A stretch of DNA of 64,000 bases from Mesorhizobium sp. SARCC-RB16n. Lineage in GTDB: Bacteria; Pseudomonadota; Alphaproteobacteria; Rhizobiales; Rhizobiaceae. A program made the translations under genes and the position numbers. A model generated the notes under the pieces. That model was not told the origin of the DNA. It saw nothing but the letters and a program-made list of their open reading frames with translations, and ran no database searches. The stretch spans positions 1 through 64,000 of the forward strand of contig NZ_ML703269.1 of the NCBI RefSeq assembly GCF_008520305.1, given 5' to 3'. Below are positions 19,352-26,898 of this stretch, in pieces. Numbering within the stretch: the first letter of the stretch is position 1; the number at the start of each line of letters is the position of its first letter.

Positions 19352-20166
19352 GCTTGCCCCGCCAGCGCGGCACGCATGGCGACGATGGCGCCGACGACGA
19401 TCAACGCCGGTGAGGCGAGCCCGGCGGCCGCCGCTGCCTCGGCAATGGTGGCGAGTGTGGCGACGACGGTTCGCTCCTGCGGTGTCGTCGCGGCGACGAT
19501 CACGGCCGCCGGCGTCGACGGCGCCAGTCCCCCGTCGAGCAGGGCTCCCGCTATAACAGGCAGATTGGCCATGCCCATATAGACGACGACAGGCTGGCCG
19601 GTGCGGGCGATTGCCGCCCAGTCGATGTCGTCATCGGTGCCGGCGGCGTGGCCGGTCGCCAGAATGATAGCCTTGTTGATGCCGCGCATAGTGGCCGGGA
19701 TGCCGGTGGCGGCCAATGCACTGAGGCCCGATGTCAGGCCCGGCAGCACACGGAACGGGATGTTTTCGCGCGCCAGGGCCAGCGCCTCTTCGCCGCCACG
19801 GCCGAAAATATAGGGGTCGCCGCCCTTCAGCCTGACGACGCGGCGGCCTTCACGCGCCAGTCGCACCAGCAAAGCGGTGATGTCGTCCTGCTTCATCGAG
19901 GGTTGGCCGCCGCGCTTGCCGGCAAAGAACAGCTCGGCATTTCCGGCAACGGCGACGACATCCGGCGAAACCAGAGCGTCGTAGACAAGTGCGTCCGCTT
20001 CGGCCAGCGCCGCCAGCACTTCCAGGGTCAGGCAGCCCGGATCGCCGGGACCGGCGCCGGCCAGCCAGACGTGGCCCGGCTCGAGCGGACGAGGCTTGAA
20101 GTTCAGCCGCGCGAGCGCCTGTTCGAGCGTAGCGTTTTCGCCTTTATTTCCAGTGCAGCCGCTCAC
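19348..20166 (-). CDS. cobA: Uroporphyrinogen-III C-methyltransferase
   Basis: A 272-residue SUMT that methylates uroporphyrinogen III at C2 and C7 to precorrin-2 using S-adenosylmethionine, the entry step to B12 (and siroheme). The N-terminal [31 protein letters not shown] and the P-A-x-M-x-G region characterise the tetrapyrrole methylase fold. There is no fused siroheme-synthase domain, as expected of a dedicated cobalamin copy. Overlaps both neighbours by 4 bases. Confidence 0.96.
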   Translation of the reverse strand: MSGCTGNKGENATLEQALARLNFKPRPLEPGHVWLAGAGPGDPGCLTLEVLAALAEADALVYDALVSPDVVAVAGNAELFFAGKRGGQPSMKQDDITALLVRLAREGRRVVRLKGGDPYIFGRGGEEALALARENIPFRVLPGLTSGLSALAATGIPATMRGINKAIILATGHAAGTDDDIDWAAIARTGQPVVVYMGMANLPVIAGALLDGGLAPSTPAAVIVAATTPQERTVVATLATIAEAAAAAGLASPALIVVGAIVAMRAALAGQA

Positions 20167-20927
20167 AATCCGTCCCGTCCGCGAAAACGCCGCTGATAAT
20201 GGGCGTCATACAATGAACTCTCGCCAAAGCCTTCCGCCGCCAGCGAGCGGCCGACGAAGATGAGCGCCGTACGCTCCATCGGATCGGCGGCCAGGAGCGC
20301 CTCTATGGTCTCCAACGTGCCGGTCAGTACGCGCTCGTCTGGCCAGGAGGCGCGGAAGACGATCGCCACCGGGCAATCGCCGCCATAGTGCGGCGTCAGT
20401 TCGGCGACGACGCGATCGATGGCGTGGATGGCAAGATGAATGGCCAGCGTGGCGCCGGTGCGGCCGAAGCCGGCCAGCGTTTCGCCAGGTGGCATTTTCG
20501 ACGCACGTCCGGAAACGCGGGTCAGCACCAGGCTTTGCGCGACTTCGGGGATGGTCAGCTCGCGGCGAAGCGCTGCGGCGGCGGCGGCGAAGGAAGGCAC
20601 GCCCGGGGTCAGCGTGTAGGGGATGCCATGCTTTTCCAGCCGGCGGATCTGCTCGGCGACGGCGCTCCACACCGACAGGTCGCCGGAGTGCAGACGGGCA
20701 ACGTCATGGCCGGCCTTGTGGGCGGCCACATATTCAGCCTCGATCTCGTCGAGCGACATCGGCGCGGTGTCGATCAGTTTTGTTCCCGGCGCGCAATGCT
20801 GTAGCAATTCCGGCGCGACGATGGAGCCGGCATGGAGGCAGACCGGGCAACTCGCCAAAAGCATAGCGCCACGCAATGTGATGAGGTCGGCGGCGCCTGG
20901 GCCGGCGCCGATGAAATGGACGGTCAT
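20163..20927 (-). CDS. cobM: Precorrin-4 C11-methyltransferase
   Basis: A 254-residue tetrapyrrole methylase. The N-terminus [18 protein letters not shown], the [17 protein letters not shown] block, and [33 protein letters not shown] identify CobM rather than CobI, J or A. It methylates C11 of precorrin-4 to precorrin-5. Translationally coupled to cobE upstream and cobA downstream. Confidence 0.96.
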   Translation of the reverse strand: MTVHFIGAGPGAADLITLRGAMLLASCPVCLHAGSIVAPELLQHCAPGTKLIDTAPMSLDEIEAEYVAAHKAGHDVARLHSGDLSVWSAVAEQIRRLEKHGIPYTLTPGVPSFAAAAAALRRELTIPEVAQSLVLTRVSGRASKMPPGETLAGFGRTGATLAIHLAIHAIDRVVAELTPHYGGDCPVAIVFRASWPDERVLTGTLETIEALLAADPMERTALIFVGRSLAAEGFGESSLYDAHYQRRFRGRDGL

Positions 20928-21328
20928 GGCGCGTCTCCGCTGATGGCGATGGCGCAGGTGACCGCGCCGAGCACAGTGCGAGGCCCGAGCAGGCTGGCGC
21001 CTTTGCCGGCGACGGCGAGGGCGGAGGCTTCTGAAACCGAGGGGGTGCCGGCCAGCTCCCGCGAGAGGCTGGACCTGCTGAGTGTGTGCGGCGAGGCGGC
21101 CTGAAGGGCTGCGTCATCGACGATGATGACGGGAAGGTTCAGCTTGCGACCAGCGGCAGCGATCGCGTCTTCATCCTTCTTGAGCGCTGCGGTGGCCAGT
21201 GCCGAAAGAGCCGACATCGCCAGGCCGTGCGCTTCGAGCGCGGTTTCTATCGCGGCGAGCACGTCTTCAACCTGCACGCCTTTGCGGCTGCCGATGCCCG
21301 CGACCATCATGGCTTTACCCAGCTCCAT
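20924..21328 (-). CDS. cobE: CobE / CbiG C-terminal-like cobalamin biosynthesis protein
   Basis: A 134-residue protein matching the CobE/CbiG-C family: [24 protein letters not shown] at the start, [12 protein letters not shown] in the middle, and [12 protein letters not shown] toward the end. In the aerobic pathway CobE is needed for B12 synthesis but its reaction is not settled. The start chosen (ATG at 21328) overlaps the end of cobL by 22 bases; ATGs at 21313 and 21310 (MMVAG) are alternatives. Confidence 0.9.
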   Translation of the reverse strand: MELGKAMMVAGIGSRKGVQVEDVLAAIETALEAHGLAMSALSALATAALKKDEDAIAAAGRKLNLPVIIVDDAALQAASPHTLSRSSLSRELAGTPSVSEASALAVAGKGASLLGPRTVLGAVTCAIAISGDAP

Positions 21329-22548
21329 TGCGTGACAGGCATGGCCGGCCTCCATGCCTGCATGGAGCCGACCGGCGAAGCGCGGGAGATGGCAATCCGG
21401 GTGAGATCGCCGCCCAGTTTCGTGTGCTGGGCGAGGAGCAGGGCTTCCATCTCCAGCGTCACCGCGTTGGCGACGAGACGGCCGCCGGCGCGCAAGGCCT
21501 TGATGGCGGCGTTCAAGACGCCAGCTTCGCTGCCACCACCGCCGATGAAGATGGCATCGGGCGTCGCTAGTTTGGCCAGTGCCTTGGGCGCGCTGCCTTC
21601 CACAATGACGAGGCCGGGAACGCCGCAGGCAATGGCGTTGTGGCCGATGCGGGTGGCGCGGGCCGGGTCGGCCTCGATGGCGATGGCGTGCATCGAGGGA
21701 TGGGCGAGCATCCATTCGATGCCGATCGAGCCTGAGCCGGCGCCGATATCCCACAGCAATTCGCCGCGCCTCGGCGCCAGTGCCGACAGGGTGACGGCGC
21801 GGATTTCGCGCTTGGTGATCTGGCCATCATGCTCGAACAGATGATCGGCAAGGCCTGATGTGAGCGGCAGCACGCGGGCTTGCGGAGCCGAATCGATTTC
21901 GATTGCCAGGATGTTGAGTGGATTGATGTTTTCCAGATTGAAGGCATCGGCACGCGCTGAGCGCAATGTCTCCTTCGGTCCGCCCAACGCCTCCAGCACC
22001 GTCAACCGTGAAGCGCCGAAGTCGAGCTCGGTGAGCAGGCGGGCAATTGCAGTGGGTGCATCGCCATCCGACGTCAGCGCCAGGATGCGCGCATTGGGCT
22101 GCAGCAGCGGGCGGATCAGGTCGATCGGGTGGCCGTGCAACGAGGTGATCTCGATGTCCTGCAGCGCCCAGCCAAGGCGGGCCGCGGCCAGCGAAATCGC
22201 CGAGGGCGCTGATATGACATGCATCTCGTGCGGCTTGACCTTGCGGGCGAGGGTGGCGCCGACACCGTGAAAGAACGGATCGCCAGAGGCGAGCACACAA
22301 ACGTTTCTGCCGGCAAGCGCCAGGACGTCGGCCATCCCGGCATCGAACGGAACCGGCCAGGGACGCGGCTTGCCCTTGGCGAAGGAAGCGACGAGCGCCA
22401 GGTGCCGCTTGCCGCCGAAGATGAACTCGGCCTCGGCGATCCGCCGCTTGGCCTCGTCGCCGAGACCCGCTAAACCGTCCTCGCCGATGCCGACGATGGT
22501 GAGCCATTTTGCGTTGAGCTTGGCGCCGCGCGGACCCTCAGCAGGCAT
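21307..22548 (-). CDS. cobL: Precorrin-6Y C5,15-methyltransferase (decarboxylating)
   Basis: A 413-residue bifunctional enzyme, equal in length to classical CobL. The N-terminal tetrapyrrole methylase half (LTIVGIGEDGLAGLG ... ASGDPFFHGVG) corresponds to CbiE; the C-terminal half has the class I methyltransferase motif ELLWDIGAGSGSIGIEWML and corresponds to CbiT, which also decarboxylates the C12 acetate. It converts precorrin-6B to precorrin-8X. I start at ATG 22548; its start codon overlaps the divergent cobK start at CATG. It lies 732 bp after cobJ, so it probably needs its own promoter or a transcript running antisense through cobK. Confidence 0.95.
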   Translation of the reverse strand: MPAEGPRGAKLNAKWLTIVGIGEDGLAGLGDEAKRRIAEAEFIFGGKRHLALVASFAKGKPRPWPVPFDAGMADVLALAGRNVCVLASGDPFFHGVGATLARKVKPHEMHVISAPSAISLAAARLGWALQDIEITSLHGHPIDLIRPLLQPNARILALTSDGDAPTAIARLLTELDFGASRLTVLEALGGPKETLRSARADAFNLENINPLNILAIEIDSAPQARVLPLTSGLADHLFEHDGQITKREIRAVTLSALAPRRGELLWDIGAGSGSIGIEWMLAHPSMHAIAIEADPARATRIGHNAIACGVPGLVIVEGSAPKALAKLATPDAIFIGGGGSEAGVLNAAIKALRAGGRLVANAVTLEMEALLLAQHTKLGGDLTRIAISRASPVGSMQAWRPAMPVTQWSWVKP

Positions 22549-23317
22549 GATGACCCACCGCATTCTGATCCTTGGCGGCACCACCGAAGCCCGGCAACTG
22601 GCCGGAAAACTGGTGGCGCGCGCCGATTGCTCGGTCACGCTTTCGCTGGCCGGCCGCACGGAAAGCCCTGTCGCGCAGGGCGTGCCCGTGCGAAGCGGGG
22701 GATTCGGCGGCGCCGATGGTCTGGCTGCGTATCTCAGCGAGACAGGCACTGGTCTGCTGATCGATGCCACGCATCCCTACGCGGCGCGAATCTCGGCCAA
22801 TGCGGCAATGGCCGCGCGCAAGACCGGCGTGCCGATCCTTGCCTTGCGGCGCCCGGGATGGGAGGCCGTCCAAGGTGACCGCTGGCTTGAGGTCGACAGT
22901 GTTGCCAGCGCAGCGCGGGCGCTTGGGGATACGCCGCGCCGTGTGTTTCTCGCGCTTGGCCGCCAGGAGGTCGCCGCCTTCGAAGCGGCCCCCCAACACC
23001 ACTATCTCATCCGCAGCGTCGATCCGGTTGAGCCGGAGCTGGCCGTGCCCGATGCTGACTATCTTCTGGCGCGCGGTCCGTTCCGTGAGTCGGACGAGCG
23101 CGCCCTGCTCGAAAAGCATGGCATTGACGCCGTCGTGTCGAAGAACAGCGGCGGCGCGGCGACATACGGGAAGATTGCCGCGGCGCGAACGCGCGGCATC
23201 GAGGTTGTCATGGTGCGCAGGCCTGATCTGCCGCAAGTGCCTTCGGCTGAAACCGTCGAAGCGCTGGCCGCGATGGTCGATCATTTTGTCGAGCCCGATG
23301 CCGAGCGCGGCGTATAG
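22547..23317 (+). CDS. cobK: Precorrin-6A reductase
   Basis: A 256-residue NADPH-dependent reductase converting precorrin-6A to precorrin-6B. Visible family blocks: ILILGGTTEARQLAG at the N-terminus, IDATHPYAARISANA, VFLALGRQEVAAF, VSKNSGGAATYGKI. It is the only cob gene on the plus strand. Its start touches the cobL start (ATG at 22547; the second ATG at 22550 has better spacing from AGG), and its last 37 bases overlap the 3' end of cobJ. Any promoter must lie within the cobL coding region. Confidence 0.94.
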   Translation: MMTHRILILGGTTEARQLAGKLVARADCSVTLSLAGRTESPVAQGVPVRSGGFGGADGLAAYLSETGTGLLIDATHPYAARISANAAMAARKTGVPILALRRPGWEAVQGDRWLEVDSVASAARALGDTPRRVFLALGRQEVAAFEAAPQHHYLIRSVDPVEPELAVPDADYLLARGPFRESDERALLEKHGIDAVVSKNSGGAATYGKIAAARTRGIEVVMVRRPDLPQVPSAETVEALAAMVDHFVEPDAERGV

Positions 23318-24045
23318 ACCAGCGCCGGCTTGTCGCCGCGCTTGATGATCCGGGTTTCCGGCGAACCGATGATGATGCAGGTCGCCATGTCGGCTTTTTC
23401 TGCGTCGACCTCGGCCAGCAGATAGACCTCGATGCGCTCGTCCGGGCGGCCGGCGGCGCGGCCGAAGATCACCGGCGTCGTGCCGGGCAGGATGGCGGTC
23501 AGGCATTCGAAGGCGCGGCCAAGCTGCCAGGGGCGCGCCTTGCTGATCGGGTTGTAGAGCGCGATGACGAAGCCGGCCCCGGCCGCTGCCAGCAGACGCA
23601 GCTCGATCAGGTCCCAAGGCTTCAGGTTGTCGGACAGCGAGATGGCACAAAAGTCGTGGCCAAGCGGCGCGCCGATGCGGGCGGCGACCGCGAGCATGGC
23701 GGTGACGCCTGGCACGACGGCGACATCGACCGCACGCCATTCGGCCGGACCGGCCTCGATCGCCTCGCAGACGGCCGCGGCCATGGCAAACACGCCGGGA
23801 TCGCCACCGGACACCACGGCGACATCGTGGCCCTCGGCGGCCTTGGTCAAGGCGTCCTTGGAGCGGGCGAGTTCCTCACGGTTGTCGGACGCGACCCGTG
23901 TCTGGTCAGGGCGCAGCTCGAGCCGGTCGACATAGGGTTTGTATCCGTAAAAGAATTTTGCCTCGGCGATAGCGCGGCTGGCTTGCGGGGTGACCTGGTC
24001 GGCATTGCCGGGGCCGAGGCCGATGACAGTGAGACGCCCGCTCAT
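23281..24045 (-). CDS. cobJ: Precorrin-3B C17-methyltransferase
   Basis: A 254-residue tetrapyrrole methylase responsible for C17 methylation with ring contraction. LTVIGLGPGNADQVTPQA and FFYGYKPYVDRL at the N-terminus, VVSGGDPGVFAMAA, and LGHDFCAISLSDNLKPW are typical CobJ/CbiH sequence; CbiH-type fusions are absent. Overlaps cobI by 4 bases; its 3' end overlaps the convergent cobK. Confidence 0.96.
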   Translation of the reverse strand: MSGRLTVIGLGPGNADQVTPQASRAIAEAKFFYGYKPYVDRLELRPDQTRVASDNREELARSKDALTKAAEGHDVAVVSGGDPGVFAMAAAVCEAIEAGPAEWRAVDVAVVPGVTAMLAVAARIGAPLGHDFCAISLSDNLKPWDLIELRLLAAAGAGFVIALYNPISKARPWQLGRAFECLTAILPGTTPVIFGRAAGRPDERIEVYLLAEVDAEKADMATCIIIGSPETRIIKRGDKPALVYTPRSASGSTK

Positions 24046-24800
24046 GCCTGGGCTCCAGCCACGCCAGGCCTGCCGGACCAGCCGGCGACCAGCACGATGG
24101 CAAAATAGGGCGCCTTGTCGTCCAGCTTGTCGGCAAGCTTCATCGAGACGCTGCCGGCCATGGTGCCGCGCTCGACATAGACAGCGCGCGTCAGTTTGCC
24201 GGTCGCCTCCAGCGCGCGCCTGATCTTGGGCAGGTTGCGGCCGACCTTCATGATGACGGCGGCATCGGTGTCGGCCAGCCGGCGCGTCAATTCAAACTCG
24301 CTCATCGTGCCGGGCAGGACCGTCAGCACGTCGTCGCCCTGGACGATCGGTACACCGGTCTGCGACCAGCAGCCGGACATGGCGGTGACGCCGGGAATGA
24401 CCTCGGTCGGGAAACGATGGGCGAGGCGGACATGCAGGTGCATGTAGGAGCCATAGAACAGCGGATCGCCTTCGGACAGCACGGCAACGATCTTGCCTGC
24501 GTCGAGGTGCTCGGCGACCCTGTCGGCCGACTCTTCGTAGAAACCGGCGATTTGCGACCGGTAATCGTCGTGATCCTTGTCAATCTCGGTGGTGACGGGA
24601 TAGAGCAGCGGCAGTTCCAGCATGTCGGGCCGGAAGCGCGCTTCGACGATGGCGCGCGCGTTGCTGTTGTTGCCGCGCTTGGCGAAATAGGCCACGACAT
24701 CGGCCTCGGCCAAGGCTCGCGCGGCCTTCAGCGTCAACAATTCGGGGTCGCCCGGACCGGTGCCGACACCGACAAGCCTGCCTTTGGAAATTGCGTTCAC
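24042..24800 (-). CDS. cobI: Precorrin-2 C20-methyltransferase
   Basis: A 252-residue S-adenosylmethionine-dependent methylase adding the C20 methyl that is later expelled during ring contraction. GRLVGVGTGPGDPELLTLKAARAL, LSEGDPLFYGSYMHLHVRL and VIPGVTAMSGCWSQTGVP are diagnostic of CobI/CbiL. Overlaps cobH and cobJ by 4 bases each. Confidence 0.96.
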   Translation of the reverse strand: MNAISKGRLVGVGTGPGDPELLTLKAARALAEADVVAYFAKRGNNSNARAIVEARFRPDMLELPLLYPVTTEIDKDHDDYRSQIAGFYEESADRVAEHLDAGKIVAVLSEGDPLFYGSYMHLHVRLAHRFPTEVIPGVTAMSGCWSQTGVPIVQGDDVLTVLPGTMSEFELTRRLADTDAAVIMKVGRNLPKIRRALEATGKLTRAVYVERGTMAGSVSMKLADKLDDKAPYFAIVLVAGWSGRPGVAGAQA

Positions 24801-25435
24801 AGGCCCGGCCTCGCCAGTGAATTGAGCGCGGCGGCGGTCATGGCGCTACCGCCAAGCCTGCCGCGGACGATGGCGTAGGGAACGCCATAGGAATTTTCGG
24901 CCAGCGCATCCTTGGATTCGGCGGCACCGACAAAACCGACCGGCATGCCGATAATGGCGGCCGGCTTAGGCGCGCCATCGCGTAGTTTTTCCAGCAGGTA
25001 GAAGAGCGCGGTCGGCGCATTGCCGATAGCGATAACCGAACTGGCCATGCGCTCGCCCCACAGGTCGATCGCGGCAGCCGATCGGGTGTTGCCGATCTCC
25101 CTGGCGATGTCGTGCGTGCGCTGGTCGCGCAAGGTGCAGATCACCTCATTGCCGGCCGGCAGCCGGGCACGCGTCACGCCATGCGAGACCATTTCAGCAT
25201 CGCAGAAGATCGGCGCGCCGGCGGCAAGTGCTTTGCGCGCGGCGGTGACGAAATCGGGGGAGAAAACAAAATGACTTGCTGCCTCGACCTGGCCGCAGGC
25301 ATGGATCATGCGGATGGCGACATCGGCCTCGGCTTCCGAGAAGCGCGACAGGTCAGCCTCGGCGCGGATGATGGCGAAGGAGCGCTCGTAGATCGCCGTG
25401 CCGTCGTGGATGTAGTCGTAGGCGGCCATGCTCAT
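24797..25435 (-). CDS. cobH: Precorrin-8X methylmutase
   Basis: A 212-residue methylmutase that moves the C11 methyl to C12, giving hydrogenobyrinate. YDYIHDGTAIYERSFAIIRAE at the N-terminus and the MIHACGQVEAASH block, with the catalytic His, are family hallmarks; GMPVGFVGAAESK and the C-terminal GRLGGSAMTAAALNSL are also present. The ATG at 25435 overlaps the cobG stop (ATGA). Confidence 0.97.
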   Translation of the reverse strand: MSMAAYDYIHDGTAIYERSFAIIRAEADLSRFSEAEADVAIRMIHACGQVEAASHFVFSPDFVTAARKALAAGAPIFCDAEMVSHGVTRARLPAGNEVICTLRDQRTHDIAREIGNTRSAAAIDLWGERMASSVIAIGNAPTALFYLLEKLRDGAPKPAAIIGMPVGFVGAAESKDALAENSYGVPYAIVRGRLGGSAMTAAALNSLARPGL

Positions 25436-26898
25436 TCCTGTTGGTAAGCCTCGGCGATGCCCGCCGTGCCAAGCCTTGTCAGGCAGGCGGCGGCGGTTTC
25501 GCCGGGAAGTCGTGCGCTGTGGATCACCGCCGCGACGCGGCTGATGCCGCGCGCGGCGTCATAGCCCGGCCTGTAGCCGGCAGGAAGAGTCTTTGCCGTC
25601 GCGTTCACGACAAGTCCGGCTCCGTTTTCGCCGCCGACCAAAGTCAGCGCCGCCGGACCCGGATGCGCGCAGCCTTTTGCGCAGCCGGAGACATGTAGCG
25701 TGAAGTCGAGACTATCGGCGTTTTCGGCGGCGATTGCCTCGGCGATGTCGCGGGTCGCGATGCGGCCGGAGGCGCAGGCAGGTGTGCCGGGACAAGCGGC
25801 GATGCGCGTGCGTGGGTCGGCGGGGGAGGTGACGAAGCCGAAGGTGGTGGCCACCTGTTGAAGCGAATGGCAAGCGCCGGCAGTCAGGCCGAGGAAAAGC
25901 AGCGCGCGGCCAGGTGCTAGGCGGATTTCGGTCGCACCGAGAGTGAGGCCGGTTTGCGCGAGGACAATGATCTTGCCTGCTGGCATGCTACCATACGGCA
26001 GCCCGATGCCGAGGGCATGGCCGTCATTTAGATTGAAGAGGCTGATTGATAGGCGACTGCGCTCTACGGCGCCCCCCTCTGTCCTGCCGGATATCTCCCC
26101 CACGAGGGGGGAGATTGCGCTGTTATCGCTGTCTTCGCCAATTTTCGACGTTGAAAGGGAAGTGCTGGCGGCAAAGCTGCCGATCTCCCCCCTCGTGGGG
26201 GAGATATCCGGCAGGACAGAGGGGGGCGCCACAGAATGCCAGCCTGCGAGAGAATTGAGTTGCCGCTCCGACAAATCTCGTGAGTGCGCCTCGAGGCCCT
26301 TTTCGGCGACCATCCTGAGTGCAGCGACGGCTATGTCTCTTGCGGCATCCGCATCGACTGTTGCCAACACCTTCGCGTTTCGGCCGTCGCCGGCAACCGA
26401 TACGCTCCAAACGATGTTGTTGTCGGCTCGCACCGCAACAAGCCGCACATCGGCCGTCACCGCGTCCAGCGTCAGTTGCCCGCCGCCGTCGACGATCACC
26501 GAAACCTTTGGTCCGAGCCGCTGCGTCAGCCCGGCTTCTTCGACTGCCATCCGAATGCGCTCAGCCATCGGCCGCGGATCGGCAATCTCCCGCGGGTCGA
26601 CGCCAGCCAGCGGGCCGGTCTCCACCGGCACGCCGGTGCGCACCGCGATGCCCAATGCATCGACCTCCGCCGCCAGCAACACAGCGCTTTCCGTTGTGAG
26701 CCCGCGGATCTGCAGGCTGCCGCGGGCCGTCACCTCCATGATGCCGTTGCCGTGGCGCAAGGCGGATTCGGCCAAACCGATCAAGAGCTTCGGCGATAGG
26801 CCTCCGGCGACCGGATTGAGCCGCACCAGCAGGCCGTCGCCCGTCTGCATCGGTGCCGACAAAGCGGGGCAGGCGCCACGGCGCGAGACGGCGTTCAT
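25432..26898 (-). CDS. cobG: Precorrin-3B synthase with in-frame palindromic insertion
   Basis: A 488-residue CobG, the oxygen-dependent enzyme that makes precorrin-3B and marks the aerobic pathway. It has two nitrite/sulfite-reductase half-domains and the 4Fe-4S ligands in AACPGTPACASG and HVSGCAKGCAHPG. Residues about 223-277 are not CobG sequence: they are translated from a 163-bp palindromic repeat (26068-26230) and read VAPPSVLPDISPTRGEIG ... AISPLVGEISGRTEGGAV, peptides I recognise as translations of a rhizobial repeat. The frame stays open through it and the cofactor motifs downstream are intact, so the protein may remain functional with an extra surface loop. Confidence 0.93.
   Translation of the reverse strand: MNAVSRRGACPALSAPMQTGDGLLVRLNPVAGGLSPKLLIGLAESALRHGNGIMEVTARGSLQIRGLTTESAVLLAAEVDALGIAVRTGVPVETGPLAGVDPREIADPRPMAERIRMAVEEAGLTQRLGPKVSVIVDGGGQLTLDAVTADVRLVAVRADNNIVWSVSVAGDGRNAKVLATVDADAARDIAVAALRMVAEKGLEAHSRDLSERQLNSLAGWHSVAPPSVLPDISPTRGEIGSFAASTSLSTSKIGEDSDNSAISPLVGEISGRTEGGAVERSRLSISLFNLNDGHALGIGLPYGSMPAGKIIVLAQTGLTLGATEIRLAPGRALLFLGLTAGACHSLQQVATTFGFVTSPADPRTRIAACPGTPACASGRIATRDIAEAIAAENADSLDFTLHVSGCAKGCAHPGPAALTLVGGENGAGLVVNATAKTLPAGYRPGYDAARGISRVAAVIHSARLPGETAAACLTRLGTAGIAEAYQQE
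26068..26230. repeat. 163-bp inverted-repeat element inside cobG
   Basis: Two 48-base arms, 26068-26115 and 26183-26230, are exact reverse complements of each other, separated by 67 bases. Each arm also contains its own smaller hairpin (CTCCCCCxCGxGGGGGAG type). The layout resembles the palindromic mosaic repeats scattered through rhizobial chromosomes, normally intergenic. Here it is inside a coding sequence and open in the cobG frame. No second copy was noticed in the window. Confidence 0.88.

Noticed and set aside
26041-26240. CRISPR or transposon terminal repeats in cobG
   Set aside because: Only one inverted pair, no spacers, no transposase; structure matches a palindromic repeat element.
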